Shown here piece by piece: positions 11,378 through 20,979 of a stretch of DNA of 64,000 nucleotides. The DNA comes from Myoxocephalus aenaeus. Its lineage: Eukaryota > Chordata > Actinopteri > Perciformes > Cottidae. A program made the position numbers and the translations under genes. The notes under the pieces are model-generated. The model did no database searches. It saw only the letters and a program-made list of their open reading frames with translations, and was not told the origin of the DNA. The DNA lies in NCBI GenBank assembly GCA_038501785.1, contig JBAMJR010000082.1:162501-226500 (forward strand), read 5' to 3'. Every line of letters starts with the position of its first letter. Within the stretch, counting starts at the first letter, position 1.

Positions 11378-12052
11378 CAGGCGGCAACCTCCAGTTCTGA
11401 AAGGTGAAGTCAATGCAGAAGTGTCTTACACCTGCATTCTCTCTCCTGACCACCAGGAGGCGACTCCTCTGGTTGTATATAAGTCAATGTGTCAATGCTT
11501 TATGTGTTACAGCTGCATTCTCTCTCCTGACCACCAGGGGGCGACTCCTCTGGTTGTATAGAAGTCTATGCTTCATGTGTTAAAGCTGCATTCTCTCTCC
11601 TGTCCACCAGGGGGTTACTCCTCTGGTTGTATAGAAGTATATGCTTCATGTGTTAAAGCTGCATTCTCTCTCCTGTCCACCAGGGGGTGACTCCTCTGGT
11701 TGTATAGAAGTCTATATAAATGACTCTACTTCTCTCTTGATGTATTCCCTCAGTAAACATTGTAAACATGAGTTTATGTCTCAATCTCTAGTTTCAAGTC
11801 TTCTTCAATACAGCATGATGTTCATTTAGTAAATTATGGTCATTTAGAGTCAAACAGACCATAAAGCAGGGGACGCTTTAGGGGCGGGGCTACAAGGTGA
11901 TTGACAGGTCGCTATCGGAGCCGTAGACACGGTCATTTCCATTTACTGGTTGCAAAATTCCAAGATGGCGACGGACGGAAACGTCAGTCTGCAAACCAAA
12001 AGCTGAATCCACGGTGACTCCACTTCCTATAAATACTCTGTGATCTGGGTTG
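11378..12052 (+). repeat. CTCF-motif repeat family, copy A
   Basis: Four tandem units contain the core CCACCAGGGGGCG or close variants, starting at 11450, 11531, 11604 and 11677 (spacing 81, 73, 73). Each unit also carries CTGCATTCTCTCTCCTG and CTCCTCTGGTTGTATAGAAG. The array is followed by a tail shared with copies B and C (TCAGTAAACATTGTAAACAT, then TTTAGGGGCGGGGCTAC and a CAAGATGGCGAC motif). The core closely matches the vertebrate CTCF consensus. Mobility class is unknown to me; the whole unit is a dispersed teleost repeat by its presence in three or four places here. Confidence 0.85.
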
Positions 12053-12096
12053 GTGTCCAGCACTTTGAAATGATGAAACACGGTATTCAAATACAG

Positions 12097-12145
<49 letters not shown>
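12097..12145. repeat. (ATT)16 microsatellite
   Basis: Perfect trinucleotide tract; the poly-Asn run in the overlapping minus-strand frame comes from it. Confidence 0.97.
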
Positions 12146-12146
<1 letters not shown>

Positions 12147-12304
12147 ACAGTGAAACAGATCCAGTGGTAGAAATAGGAAAGCAATGTTTCGCTCTAACCT
12201 CTGTGAGGAGCCTCTTCACTTGATCCCCTCCTCCACCCGGCAAGACGAGCTCATCAGTGGCCTGAAGCCGACTGCTGCTTTTTAAAATGCCATTTACTTC
12301 AGAT

Positions 12305-12337
<33 letters not shown>

Positions 12338-12345
12338 ACACACAC
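12305..12345. repeat. (CA)n microsatellite, interrupted
   Basis: CA tract with two CG interruptions. Confidence 0.95.
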
Positions 12346-12441
12346 TCTGAATAATTGCAAAATGTTGTCACCTCCACTAAAATTATAATTGCCACCTCTC
12401 CAAACTTAACAGGAGAGATGAAAGTACTCCCGCAAGCTTTC

Positions 12442-12442
<1 letters not shown>

Positions 12443-12489
<47 letters not shown>
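12443..12489. repeat. (AC)23 microsatellite
   Basis: Uninterrupted AC tract. Confidence 0.97.
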
Positions 12490-12494
<5 letters not shown>

Positions 12495-12665
12495 AAGGAG
12501 AGGAGCCCCTAGAGACACTGCAGGAGACGCGTACACGTGTTCCAGCTCATCACCCGCCTCACCATCACAGAGGGAGGAATACAGGTTAAGTTGTGTGAAA
12601 TCACCGTGACAGCGCATGGAAATTCAACCACAGCCCGCCCACAACGGAGCCTGTCAATCAGATAC

Positions 12666-12705
<40 letters not shown>
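12666..12705. repeat. Compound (AT)n(TG)n microsatellite
   Basis: About 11 AT units run directly into about 9 TG units. Confidence 0.95.
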
Positions 12706-12883
12706 CTCATCCAGCCAATCGCGGTACCTTCTGCTCTTCCTTTATGTTAGTTGTGCACCTCCATGCGTATGCATGAGCTGTAATCTGCATGTTTATGCAG
12801 ACCCTCTTTTCTGAGCAACATACACGTTCCCCAAGAGGATTTTTACTCAACTGTGTTCGCCAATTATACCGTTCTTCCTCTTG

Positions 12884-12885
<2 letters not shown>

Positions 12886-12917
<32 letters not shown>
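12886..12917. repeat. (TG)16 microsatellite
   Basis: Uninterrupted TG tract. The following 12918-13406 contains no recognised gene; a 16-A run lies at about 13189-13204. Confidence 0.95.
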
Positions 12918-12919
<2 letters not shown>

Positions 12920-13406
12920 ATCCTCATGTTCATACTTGCAGCATGTGCAGGATTACTTCATTTCTGGCGGAGAATACGCGTCGTCCTCTCTCAACTGCTT
13001 ACGTTCTACCTCCCCGAGTTCTAATCTCCACTTGTCTAATCAGATGTATTTTCCAGATGCATGCTGGGCTTTCTGCCTCCTCCCGTTCTCCACATGCAGT
13101 AATCTCCTTATGTTCCAGCGCGTCTCCTATTTATTGACTAGATCTCCTTGTGGATTTACGCACTTGCGGGGCTCAACACTAACTTCCCAAAAAAAAAAAA
13201 AAAAGCCTGGGCGAAGAGGCGCCAGCTTCTGGTTGCCAGCACTGAACATATGTTTGCACGTTTGTGGTCGATACTCTGCAGTTGTACTTTGGCTGAACAA
13301 TGTAAACTGTGAACATGTATGCGTGTCACGTGTATGTCGCTTTGCAGTATCATTTTACGTCATCGGGTCCATGACTGAATATCCATCTTCGTTAGCTTAG
13401 TCTAGG

Positions 13407-13746
13407 TAGGGTGACCAGATTTGAGTTTGTGAAAAAGAGGACACTTCGCTCCGGGGGGGGGGGGGGGGGGGGGGGGGGGGTAGCAGTAGTGTGTAGCATG
13501 CCGTGAATTTACATTTACGTAGAGATCGGTCGACCAATGACAGTTCTCTCTACAGTCAGAGCTTGCGCAAGAAGGTGGAACGTGAGGGAGATACCATTTC
13601 CAAAACTTGTAAGGGGGTAATAACTATTTTCCCGCACGTAGCAAAATCCCGGACGTTTTTGGAATCCCTGCCGGACGCTTTTTTTAGGTTTTGGGTTGGG
13701 TTGGGTTTTTTTTATGTCCGGGAAAAAGAGGACGTCTGGTCACCCT
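13407..13746. mobile_element. hAT-like MITE with an internal 28-G run
   Basis: Inverted ends AGGGTGACCAGA (left, 13408-13419) and TCTGGTCACCCT (right, ending 13746). They are flanked by near-identical 8-bp repeats, AGTCTAGG at 13399-13406 and AGTTTAGG at 13747-13754 (one mismatch). Terminal repeats of this kind with 8-bp target duplications fit the hAT superfamily. The interior includes the GAAAAAGAGGAC motif twice and an unbroken run of 28 G at 13453-13480. The 81-residue frame inside is not a recognisable transposase. Confidence 0.8.
13453..13480. repeat. Poly(G) run of 28
   Basis: Unbroken G homopolymer inside the hAT-like MITE. It can form G-quadruplex structures, and its length is likely uncertain in the assembly. 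Confidence 0.9.
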
Positions 13747-13927
13747 AGTTTAGGGAAAGTTTAGCCTCAAGTTAACGCACCAACGCACCTGCAGCGCTGT
13801 CACGTCACGTGTCTTCTGATTGGATCATCACTAATACGAGAAATATCTAAAAAGTGGTTATCGTGGGGAGCAAGTTTTTCTGTTTGCTGCCCCGATTTAA
13901 ACGCTGTTGGCAACCAAAGGCCAAGAC

Positions 13928-14010
<83 letters not shown>

Positions 14011-14060
14011 TACTTTATTAATCCCCAAGGGGAAATTTGTTGTCGTAGTAGCGCCTTACA
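13928..14060 (-). mobile_element. 3' end of a teleost non-LTR retroposon with (GATA)n tail
   Basis: About 20 ATAG units (13928-14010) abut TACTTTATTAATCCCCAAGG (14011-14030) and GGAAATTTG. On the minus strand this reads as a conserved CCTTGGGGATTAATAAAGTA end followed by a TATC-type tail, a 3'-end arrangement I associate with fish LINEs (Rex1-type is my best guess) or with SINEs that share their tail. The body would extend to higher coordinates, but I cannot recognise it beyond about 14060. The fold-back element inserted just downstream may have split it. Confidence 0.65.
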
Positions 14061-14161
14061 ATTTACAGTTTACAGATACAAATAAACACACAAGATAAAA
14101 TATATACATTTTTCCTCAGATGTTTCACTTCACGTCTGTGAGTAACACAAAATCCATCTCG

Positions 14162-14181
14162 CTTTCTTTCTTTCTTTCTTT
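14162..14181. repeat. (CTTT)5 microsatellite
   Basis: Short tetranucleotide tract followed by T-rich sequence. Confidence 0.85.
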
Positions 14182-14642
14182 TATTTATATTTTTCCCTCC
14201 AACACATCAGCTGCCCTGCTCGCCACTTCTGAAAAGAGGTCAGTCAGCAACCCTGTCTCCTAAAAATTACGTTCCCCCAGAACTAATACACATTCCCAAT
14301 TACGTTCGATCAGAAACGTATCTCCTCCCTGATTATGTTTGTGTTTGACGTATTACACATACGTTGATTATACACGTATACGTTGATTAAACACGTATGT
14401 TGATTATACACGTATTTTTGTTTTATTGTTTTTATGTTTGTGTTTGACGTATTACAAATACGTTTATAATCGTGTGTTTGTGTTATTGTTTTCTTGCTTT
14501 ATTTAAGCATATTTTAATTTTTAAACTCTGGGGAGAAAAAAGAAAGGAGGGGCGGGGTGAGGCCAGTGATGAGTCGGGTTGTTTGTGAATGCAGCCCAAA
14601 GTGTGTGATAAACTCCATCTAGTGCAGTAAACCAAAAAAAAA

Positions 14643-14811
14643 AATACTAACTGATATGAATGTGTTCAGAACATTTCTGACCACATCCACACATCTTAAC
14701 TGTACTGGTCTTACAGAAATGTTGTAATGTGTAAAACACAACGGACTGTTACAGTTAAGATGTGTGGATGTGGTCAGAAATGTTCTGAACACATTCATAT
14801 CAGTTAGTATT
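14643..14811. repeat. Nested perfect 61-bp inverted repeat inside the fold-back element
   Basis: Arms 14643-14703 and 14751-14811 are exact reverse complements, separated by 47 bp. They contain GATATGAATGTGTTCAG and CCACATCCACACATC. Between 14812 and 14924 is sequence without an inverted partner. Confidence 0.9.
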
Positions 14812-14988
14812 TTGAAAACCGGATGTTAGGTCCCGTGACTCCTTCCGCCCGTTTGAATATTTTTCACGTCAGATTCTGCACTTGATGTGACCACAGAGAT
14901 CCGAGTGTCTGCTGATGATCGCAGTGGTTTACTGCACTAGATGGAGTTTATCACACACTTTGGGCTGCATTCACAAACAACCCGACTC

Positions 14989-15194
14989 AGAGAAGACCGG
15001 AGCCGGCGCGAAGGAGGCTGTTACCGCCGGCCTAACGGCGGCGGCCAAGCGGTCTGAAGAGCGAGCCCCGGTGCAAGCGGTCTGAAGACTGGCCCGTTAC
15101 CGGCCTAACAACGGCGGGCAAACGGTCTTCGGCGGCCGACCCTCGCGCTCCCAGTGCGGCCGGCGGCCGGCGGCCGGCGCCCGGCGCGGCCGGC
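14989..15194. repeat. GC-rich block unique to the right arm of the fold-back element
   Basis: The left arm passes directly from the AGTCGGG segment into ATCACTGGCC-type sequence, while the right arm has about 205 bp in between. The block contains duplicated motifs (AAGCGGTCTGAAGA twice, ACCGGCCTAAC-like twice) and a run of CGGC repeats near 15160-15195. Confidence 0.75.
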
Positions 15195-15518
15195 CATCAC
15201 TGGCCTCACCCCGCCCCTCCTTTCTTTTTTCTCCCCAGAGTTTAAAAATTAAAATATGCTTAAATAAAGCAAGAAAACAATAACACAAACACACGATTAT
15301 AAACGTATTTGTAATACGTCAAACACAAACATAAAAACAATAAAACAAAAATACGTGTATAATCAACATACGTGTTTAATCAACGTATACGTGTATAATC
15401 AACGTATGTGTAATACGTCAAACACAAACATAATCAGGGAGGAGATACGTTTCTGATCAAACGTAATTGGGAATGTGTATTAGTTCTGGGGGAACGTAAT
15501 TTTTAGGAGACAGGGTTG

Positions 15519-15729
15519 CAGTCAGAGTGTCGGATGAAGTGAGTTCCTCGATGTAGCAGCCAGACGGAAAGAAGCCGGATAAAGAAAAGGGAAAAGGCGT
15601 TGTCGAACAGGACGCGGCCTCCCCACGGACGGGAACGCCAGGCCGAGCGGAGGAAGCTCGGCCTGCAGCCGAGTGCAATGCTACACCTATTATCACACGC
15701 TGTCCCACAGTGCAGCGGGGGCCGCACTG

Positions 15730-15732
<3 letters not shown>
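15519..15732. other. Right flank of the fold-back element
   Basis: Starts with the CAGTCAG target copy. No recognised gene; opposing frames at 15457-15756 and 15600-15836 share the sequence but show no domain. Confidence 0.4.

Positions 15733-15760
<28 letters not shown>
15733..15760. repeat. (AC)14 microsatellite
   Basis: Uninterrupted AC tract. Confidence 0.95.
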
Positions 15761-15898
15761 GTATACGCACGAGCGCACGCTTGCAGAAGAAGAAACGAGC
15801 GGCCCGTTCTTGTGCATCTTCTCGCAGTTCTTTTGAAGAATACAGAGAGTCATATTGAATATTAGATCCTACTATATCCTATCAAGGCCAGACTCTCT

Positions 15899-15900
15899 TA

Positions 15901-15957
<57 letters not shown>
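15899..15957. repeat. Compound (CT)n(TG)n microsatellite
   Basis: About 9 CT units followed by about 20 TG units. Confidence 0.96.
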
Positions 15958-15960
<3 letters not shown>

Positions 15961-16965
15961 CAGCCTCCTCTATTCGCCTGTTTTGGTGTTTGTTGTCACA
16001 AGCCCCAATTTGCATGTCGCTATCAACTCATTACGATCCTTAACTGAGTTGATGAATGCAGATTATGCGCCTCGACCCTCGGCTGCTTGCCGCAGTGGGC
16101 GCACATGTGCGTACACATGCAGATGTGGGCACACGCGTGCACACAAACACGTGCGCCCGGCGTCTAAAAAAATGAATATGTATGTCTTGCAGCATAGGGA
16201 CGCAGAGGAAAGACGACTAGCGGCGTTGTTTTACACGGAGCAGAGTGAAGTAGCGCGGCGGAGCGAGAGAGGGAGGCGGGTCACGTGTTCTCGGAAGCAT
16301 CGTTCGCCATTGTTCGTCTTTCTTTCCTAGCTTTGTCTTTCGCTTCCTCACCTGCTCCCCAGTGGGACGCGCCAGCTTCCTCTCCTTCCATTTCTTTCCT
16401 CTCATGTATCTCCACAGGGGTAATAATGAAGCCGTCGTGATGAAACGAGGGGAAGACGTCGGGGAGGGTTTTCTCCAAAAGCGAGATGACCAAGAAAGAA
16501 TAAAAACGGCAATTACAACACAACTTGTTGCAGTGCGACTCCCTCTGTGATGGCTCCTAGCGAGTGGAGTAGCTCCCACTCTTCTTTAACTTCCCCTCCG
16601 CCTCTCGCTCTCCTCGCCCATCACTCCTTCTCTGTGTAGATGAAGCGATAAAAAGCCCAGAGCAGACGGAGAGCGAGGAGCGAGCGACGGACGTCTGGAT
16701 TTCGATGCATTTTTTTATTTTTATTTTTAGGCCGCTGCTGCTGCTGCTCTGTTACCAAGCAACAAGCGCCAAAAGTCCTGAGTCACTGAGTTTTATTTTA
16801 TTTTTTTTCAGCGCTGAAAGCGGCTGATCTCGGCGAGGTCGAGGTGAAAGGTCAACGCGGCCCTCCCTCCACGAAATATATTGACTCAGAGCAAATAAAA
16901 GCAGCTGCAGAAGCCTCTCGGGAAACACTGAACATGTTGGAGTCTGATGCCATTTGTGAGGAGAC

Positions 16966-16966
<1 letters not shown>
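15958..16966. other. Unique sequence, moderately CpG-rich near 16200-16700, no gene supported
   Basis: An AG preceded by TATGTCTTGC at 16182-16192 opens a frame to 16330 (peptide HRDAEERRLAALFYTEQ...). This could be taken for an exon, but it has no recognisable domain and no convincing donor. Confidence 0.3.

Positions 16967-16997
<31 letters not shown>
16967..16997. repeat. (GT)15 microsatellite
   Basis: Uninterrupted GT tract. Confidence 0.95.
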
Positions 16998-16999
<2 letters not shown>

Positions 17000-17933
17000 A
17001 GCATGGTTTTATACATGTGTACAGTATGTGCCTGATGCTTGTGCGGGTCCTTGGTGGCTATGTCGTTGTTGTGCATGGATGCTCAACATGCATGTGCGTG
17101 TTTTTTGTGTGCCGCATGTAGTTGAAGTGTGAGAATCTGAATTATTCATAGCGCTGAAGCCCATGAGACCCCTCCCCCCCTCACGGACGCCACGCTTCGG
17201 TGTCTGCATGGCGACGGCCGTGGGTTTATGTTTATTTGATGAGTGCAAAGTTCCACTTATTATGAAGTGGGATGCAATTTATAGTGCCACTGTTGGATGG
17301 AAGAATATTTGGGTTCGGGAAGTCCTGCAGAAGGGGACCGGTGCAGAACAAGACTGCATTCAACATGCTAACTTACGCTTCCTGGAGTCCCCTCGGAAAT
17401 CATTCCCCCACTCCGCTATCTTCCAAATCCTTAAAATGCACCTCGAGGGGACAAGGAGAGAGGAGGCTTCTGGAGGAGCCGAGAGCGAGGAAACAAAGAC
17501 ACACACACACTGGAATGATCTCAAACCCCGGCAGCACTCTTCAAGTTGTAGTTATGTATTTGTCCTTCATGTTTGTCTAGCGCCATGCTAGCTTGATATT
17601 ACTTATTTTTCATGTCGGGGACAGATATAGTTTAGACTGTGCGATCTGCATACAGTTCAGTTCATTAGAAACGTGCTCAGACACATAGACTTGAGTCTAT
17701 TTTTATGAACTCATTGTGCCGAAAGTCTTATCTTTTTTATCTTTGATTTATTAGACGTCTGCTCTGATTTGCGCGTCACACCAAAAACAAAAAAAAACGG
17801 AAGTCGACTGTTTCCTCTGAACTAACTGGAGAGTTGTCAACGTTATCGGAACTATTAATCAGTGGGAGACAGAAAAGGAAAAGCAGACAGACGGTGGGCG
17901 TGCGGTGACTCAGCTCCTTCCTCACTGTGCCTC

Positions 17934-17935
<2 letters not shown>
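16998..17935. other. Unique sequence, no gene recognised
   Basis: About 940 bp. A 142-residue plus-strand frame at 17163-17591 is the longest non-repeat frame nearby; I recognise no domain in it and two overlapping frames compete. Confidence 0.3.

Positions 17936-17973
<38 letters not shown>
17936..17973. repeat. (TG)19 microsatellite
   Basis: Uninterrupted TG tract. Confidence 0.96.
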
Positions 17974-17977
<4 letters not shown>

Positions 17978-18038
17978 GGTTGGCCGGCAGTTCCCTGCGG
18001 CTCCAAACATTGACGGGGAAAACCTTTCAGTGAGTCTT

Positions 18039-18053
18039 GACGATGATGATGAC

Positions 18054-18084
<31 letters not shown>
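18039..18084. repeat. (GAT)15 trinucleotide tract
   Basis: GAT tract with two GAC variants at the start; translates as poly-Asp in one frame, which does not by itself support a gene. Confidence 0.95.
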
Positions 18085-18085
<1 letters not shown>

Positions 18086-18480
18086 CTCCAGCTCGGGTTC
18101 ACACTCTGACTCTGATCACCGGCTGACTGGCAGCTGCTCTCGCTCCCCGGTCGCCATGCTGAGGCTCCTCACGCGGGTTTGTGGCCCCTGGGGGCCGATG
18201 CTAACGGTCGTGTGAAGTGCTCACTGATGGCTGCACACGTTGCGCTCCAACGTGCCACACAGGCACATGTTTTAACACAAGTGTGCACGCTGCTACCCAT
18301 ATCCCATAATATTAACAGCAACAGTCAGAGCGGTGGGAGGGGAGAGTAGGGATGTATCGGTAGTTTGATTCTAGTTCTCTTCTTATGATTATTTTGTAAG
18401 AAAAATACAATTAAGTAAGAAAATGATCCACATTTATTCAGTCTTTCTTGAGCCGCAATACAAGAAGTGACATCAGAGCC
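18085..18480. other. Spacer, nothing recognised
   Basis: About 400 bp between the GAT tract and the CTCACCTG array; no feature seen. Confidence 0.45.
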
Positions 18481-19092
18481 TGGTTCCTCTCTCACCTGGT
18501 TCCTCTCTCACCTGTTGGTTCCTCCCTCACCTGGTTCCTCCCTCACCTGTTGTTCCCTCCCTCACCTGTTGGTTCCTCCCTCACCTGGTTCCTCCCTCAC
18601 CTGTTGTTCCCTCCCTCACCTGTTGGTTCCTCCCTCACCTGGTTCCTCCCTCACCTGTTGGTTCCTCCCTCACCTGGTTCCTCCCTCACTTGTTGTTCCC
18701 TCCCTCACCTGTTGGTTCCTCTCTCACCTGGTTCCTCTCTCACCTGGTTCCTCTCTCACCTGTTGGTTCCTCCCTCACCTGGTGTTTCCTCTCTCACCTG
18801 GTGTTTCCTCTCTCACCTGGTGTTTCCTCTCTCACCTGCTTCCTCCCTCACCTGTTTCCTCCCTCACCTGTTGTTTCCTCCCTCACCTGTTGTTTCCTCC
18901 CTCACCTATTGGTTCCTCCCTCACCTGGTTCCTCCCTCACCTGTTCTTTCCTCCCTCACCTGTTGTTTCCTCCCTCACTTGTTGTTTCCTCCCTCACCTG
19001 TTGTTTCCTCCCTCACCTATTGGTTCCTCCCTCACCTGGTTCCTCCCTCACCTGTTGTTTCCTCCCTCACCTGTTGTTTCCTCTCTCAACTG
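18481..19092. repeat. CTCACCTG minisatellite with variable units
   Basis: Tandem units of about 15-21 bases built from GGTTCCTCCCTCACCT and TGTTGTTCCCTCCCTCACC types. Unit types recur in blocks, which suggests higher-order duplication. The strand is strongly pyrimidine-rich and each unit carries CACCTG, an E-box half shared with bHLH and ZEB/Snail sites. The three long frames (218, 298 and 250 residues) are the translated array. Confidence 0.95.
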
Positions 19093-19153
19093 GTCTATGT
19101 CTAAATATTTTTCTTCTCTCTGCCATGATGTATTATCACGCTGTACTGAGCCG

Positions 19154-19155
<2 letters not shown>

Positions 19156-19203
<48 letters not shown>

Positions 19204-19229
19204 TACAGAGAGAGAGAGAGAGAGAGAGA
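19156..19229. repeat. (TG)22 followed by (GA)11
   Basis: TG tract 19156-19201, then a GA tract 19208-19229. Confidence 0.95.
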
Positions 19230-19309
19230 TGTTTACTGTCCGTCTCCAAAGAGCAATCGTGTCCTTTCTCCCCCTGGCATGTGTCTCGTGTCTCCTCCCA
19301 ACATGCTCG

Positions 19310-19311
<2 letters not shown>

Positions 19312-19349
<38 letters not shown>
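19312..19349. repeat. (TG)19 microsatellite
   Basis: Uninterrupted TG tract. Confidence 0.96.
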
Positions 19350-19350
<1 letters not shown>

Positions 19351-19515
19351 AGATGGACGTTGAGCAGAGACGACGGGTCAGAGACCGGTCGCTTGTTTAC
19401 ACATCGCTGCCTCTCATCATCACGTCACGGGTGAGATATTGATTGCAGAGGCAGAGAGAGCTTTTCTGACCTCCGGCTCCCGTCTTTTAGCTCTCAAAAG
19501 TCTGCAGCAATTTGA

Positions 19516-19619
19516 GTCTTCTTCTTCTTCTTCTTCTTCTTCTTCTTCTTCTTCTTCTTCTTCTTCTTCTTCTTCTTCTTCTTCTTCTTCTTCTTCTTCT
19601 TCTTCTTCTTCTTCTTCTT
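19516..19619. repeat. (CTT)34 trinucleotide tract
   Basis: About 104 bases of perfect CTT/GAA repeat. GAA/TTC tracts of this length can adopt triplex or sticky-DNA structures; this is the same motif as the FXN expansion repeat. Poly-Ser in the plus frame is an artefact. Confidence 0.97.
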
Positions 19620-19895
19620 TTTTGTTATGCTGTCAGTTTATATAATGGAGTAAATGGGTGATAATTTGACCATCACACATATAAAGCCGGAGCGTGACGA
19701 GACGCTTGTGCAGCAGCGCTTCCTTCAGAACATCAGCCCGATGACATTGCATTTGGCGTGTCGTTTCCCACACGCGTGTTTCCCGGGACGAGGTCAATGT
19801 TCAGAGCGTGAGCGCTAGGGAGGATTATTCAGACGGCGCTTTTTCATCTAATGAACACAGCGGCTTGTAATCAAATCCACATCAAGGCTGCCTCC

Positions 19896-19898
<3 letters not shown>

Positions 19899-19946
<48 letters not shown>
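19899..19946. repeat. (TG)24 microsatellite
   Basis: Uninterrupted TG tract. Confidence 0.97.
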
Positions 19947-19948
<2 letters not shown>

Positions 19949-20130
19949 ATTCCAGCAAGAGGAAGGCTTTTATTTTAGCACACGTATAGATTTTCGTATC
20001 AAAGTTTGAAGTAATTCACCAAACTAGGTCGACTGCGACAGCAGTTTGAAGACGTTCCGTTGAAAAAGTCGAACATCTCGAGTTACAAACCAGTTAAGAC
20101 ACACGTCTAAGTCCATCTACATGTGCATTC

Positions 20131-20132
<2 letters not shown>

Positions 20133-20174
<42 letters not shown>
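20133..20174. repeat. (TG)21 microsatellite
   Basis: Uninterrupted TG tract. Confidence 0.97.
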
Positions 20175-20175
<1 letters not shown>

Positions 20176-20419
20176 ACGGCCAATGAATGGACATGTGTCT
20201 CGTAGCTCGAACATGGATTTCGGCCTTGTAATCCAATCACGGGGCCGGTAAATCAATTACGGGGAGCAGCTAAGAGATGGGTGTGTCCGGACGCTGCCAG
20301 GCGGAGAGACGGAGCTGCTGGGCTCGCTGCCCGGAGACGCCGTTACTGGGAGATGTCGGGCGGCCATGTTGGTTAAAGTGATGTGGAAGATTAACGCCGC
20401 AGCATTTAAGGCTCGCCTT

Positions 20420-20570
20420 GCAGTTTTGGGACGAGACCGCGTGAAAAGAAGTGGACGCACTCACGGCTCGTGGAGTGTTCTTACGGAGCCGCGAGTTCGG
20501 CGATTTGGCCGTCGCCATCTTGGATCACGGCCGTCGCCATCTTGGCTTTTTGCAAACCTATGAACGGAAG
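20420..20570 (-). repeat. Fragment related to the CTCF-motif repeat family, with duplicated YY1-like motif
   Basis: On the minus strand this reads CCAAGATGGCGACGGCC twice (plus-strand 20507-20523 and 20529-20545, 22 bp apart). It then runs into AACTCGCGGCTCC-type sequence resembling the distal part of the family at 11960-12050 and 60200-60260. It has no CTCF-like array. The YY1-like core GCCATCTTGG is intact in both copies. Confidence 0.5.
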
Positions 20571-20914
20571 TGACCGTTTGGAGCATCCAGGCGGCTGTGG
20601 GGAAGTTGTGTTGACGGAGCCAGCCCGTGATTTATAGTGTGATTCATAGCAATTAGGGACTGTACAAAAACAGAGAAACACCCGTCAGGTTTGTTGTTTG
20701 GGGAGAAATGAAGGATAGAAGTGGAAACACAACTTGTCACAGAAGAACAATGCTCAAATTAAATTGTCCTCGTATTATTTCAGAGGAAAAAACTCTTTCG
20801 ACCGTTGGATTCATCTTTATTTACGCGGACAAATGTACGGTGTCACATGCAGGTTTTTGTGTGGGCTTGTTTGTTACTATTTCACAGCCTGTTCTACTGT
20901 GACAACGGGCCAAC
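20571..20914. other. Unique sequence, no gene recognised
   Basis: About 340 bp; short opposing frames without domains. Confidence 0.35.
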
Positions 20915-20919
20915 TGTGT

Positions 20920-20976
<57 letters not shown>
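20915..20976. repeat. (TG)n microsatellite, one interruption
   Basis: About 31 TG units with one GAG interruption; a shorter TG/GA tract follows at about 21011-21030. Confidence 0.96.

Positions 20977-20979
<3 letters not shown>

Larger units (their letters stand above)
14248..15518. mobile_element. Fold-back DNA element with long inverted arms and 7-bp target duplication
   Basis: A 1271-bp element begins CAACCCTGTCTCC and ends with its complement GGAGACAGGGTTG. It is flanked by CAGTCAG at 14241-14247 and 15519-15525. The outer arms (about 14248-14632 and 14925-15518) are nearly identical in inverted orientation. They carry AT-rich sub-repeats such as TTGATTATACACGTAT. The right arm alone contains an extra GC-rich block of about 205 bp (roughly 14989-15194). 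In the middle a second, perfect 61-bp inverted repeat occurs. There is no transposase frame, so it is non-autonomous. The superfamily is unresolved; the 7-bp duplication and CA-ended termini exclude the simplest TA or TTAA classes. Confidence 0.85.

Noticed and set aside
16193..16330. Exon-like frame HRDAEERRLAALFYTEQ after a TCTTGCAG
   Set aside because: No recognisable domain, no convincing donor, and the sequence is arginine-rich as expected from CpG-rich DNA.
18039..18084. Coding poly-Asp tract of an acidic protein
   Set aside because: The open frame begins in and consists mostly of repeat; no conserved flanking peptide.
18448..19442. Ser/Pro/Leu-rich frames of 218, 298 and 250 residues
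   Set aside because: Translation of the CTCACCTG minisatellite and the TG tracts beyond it.
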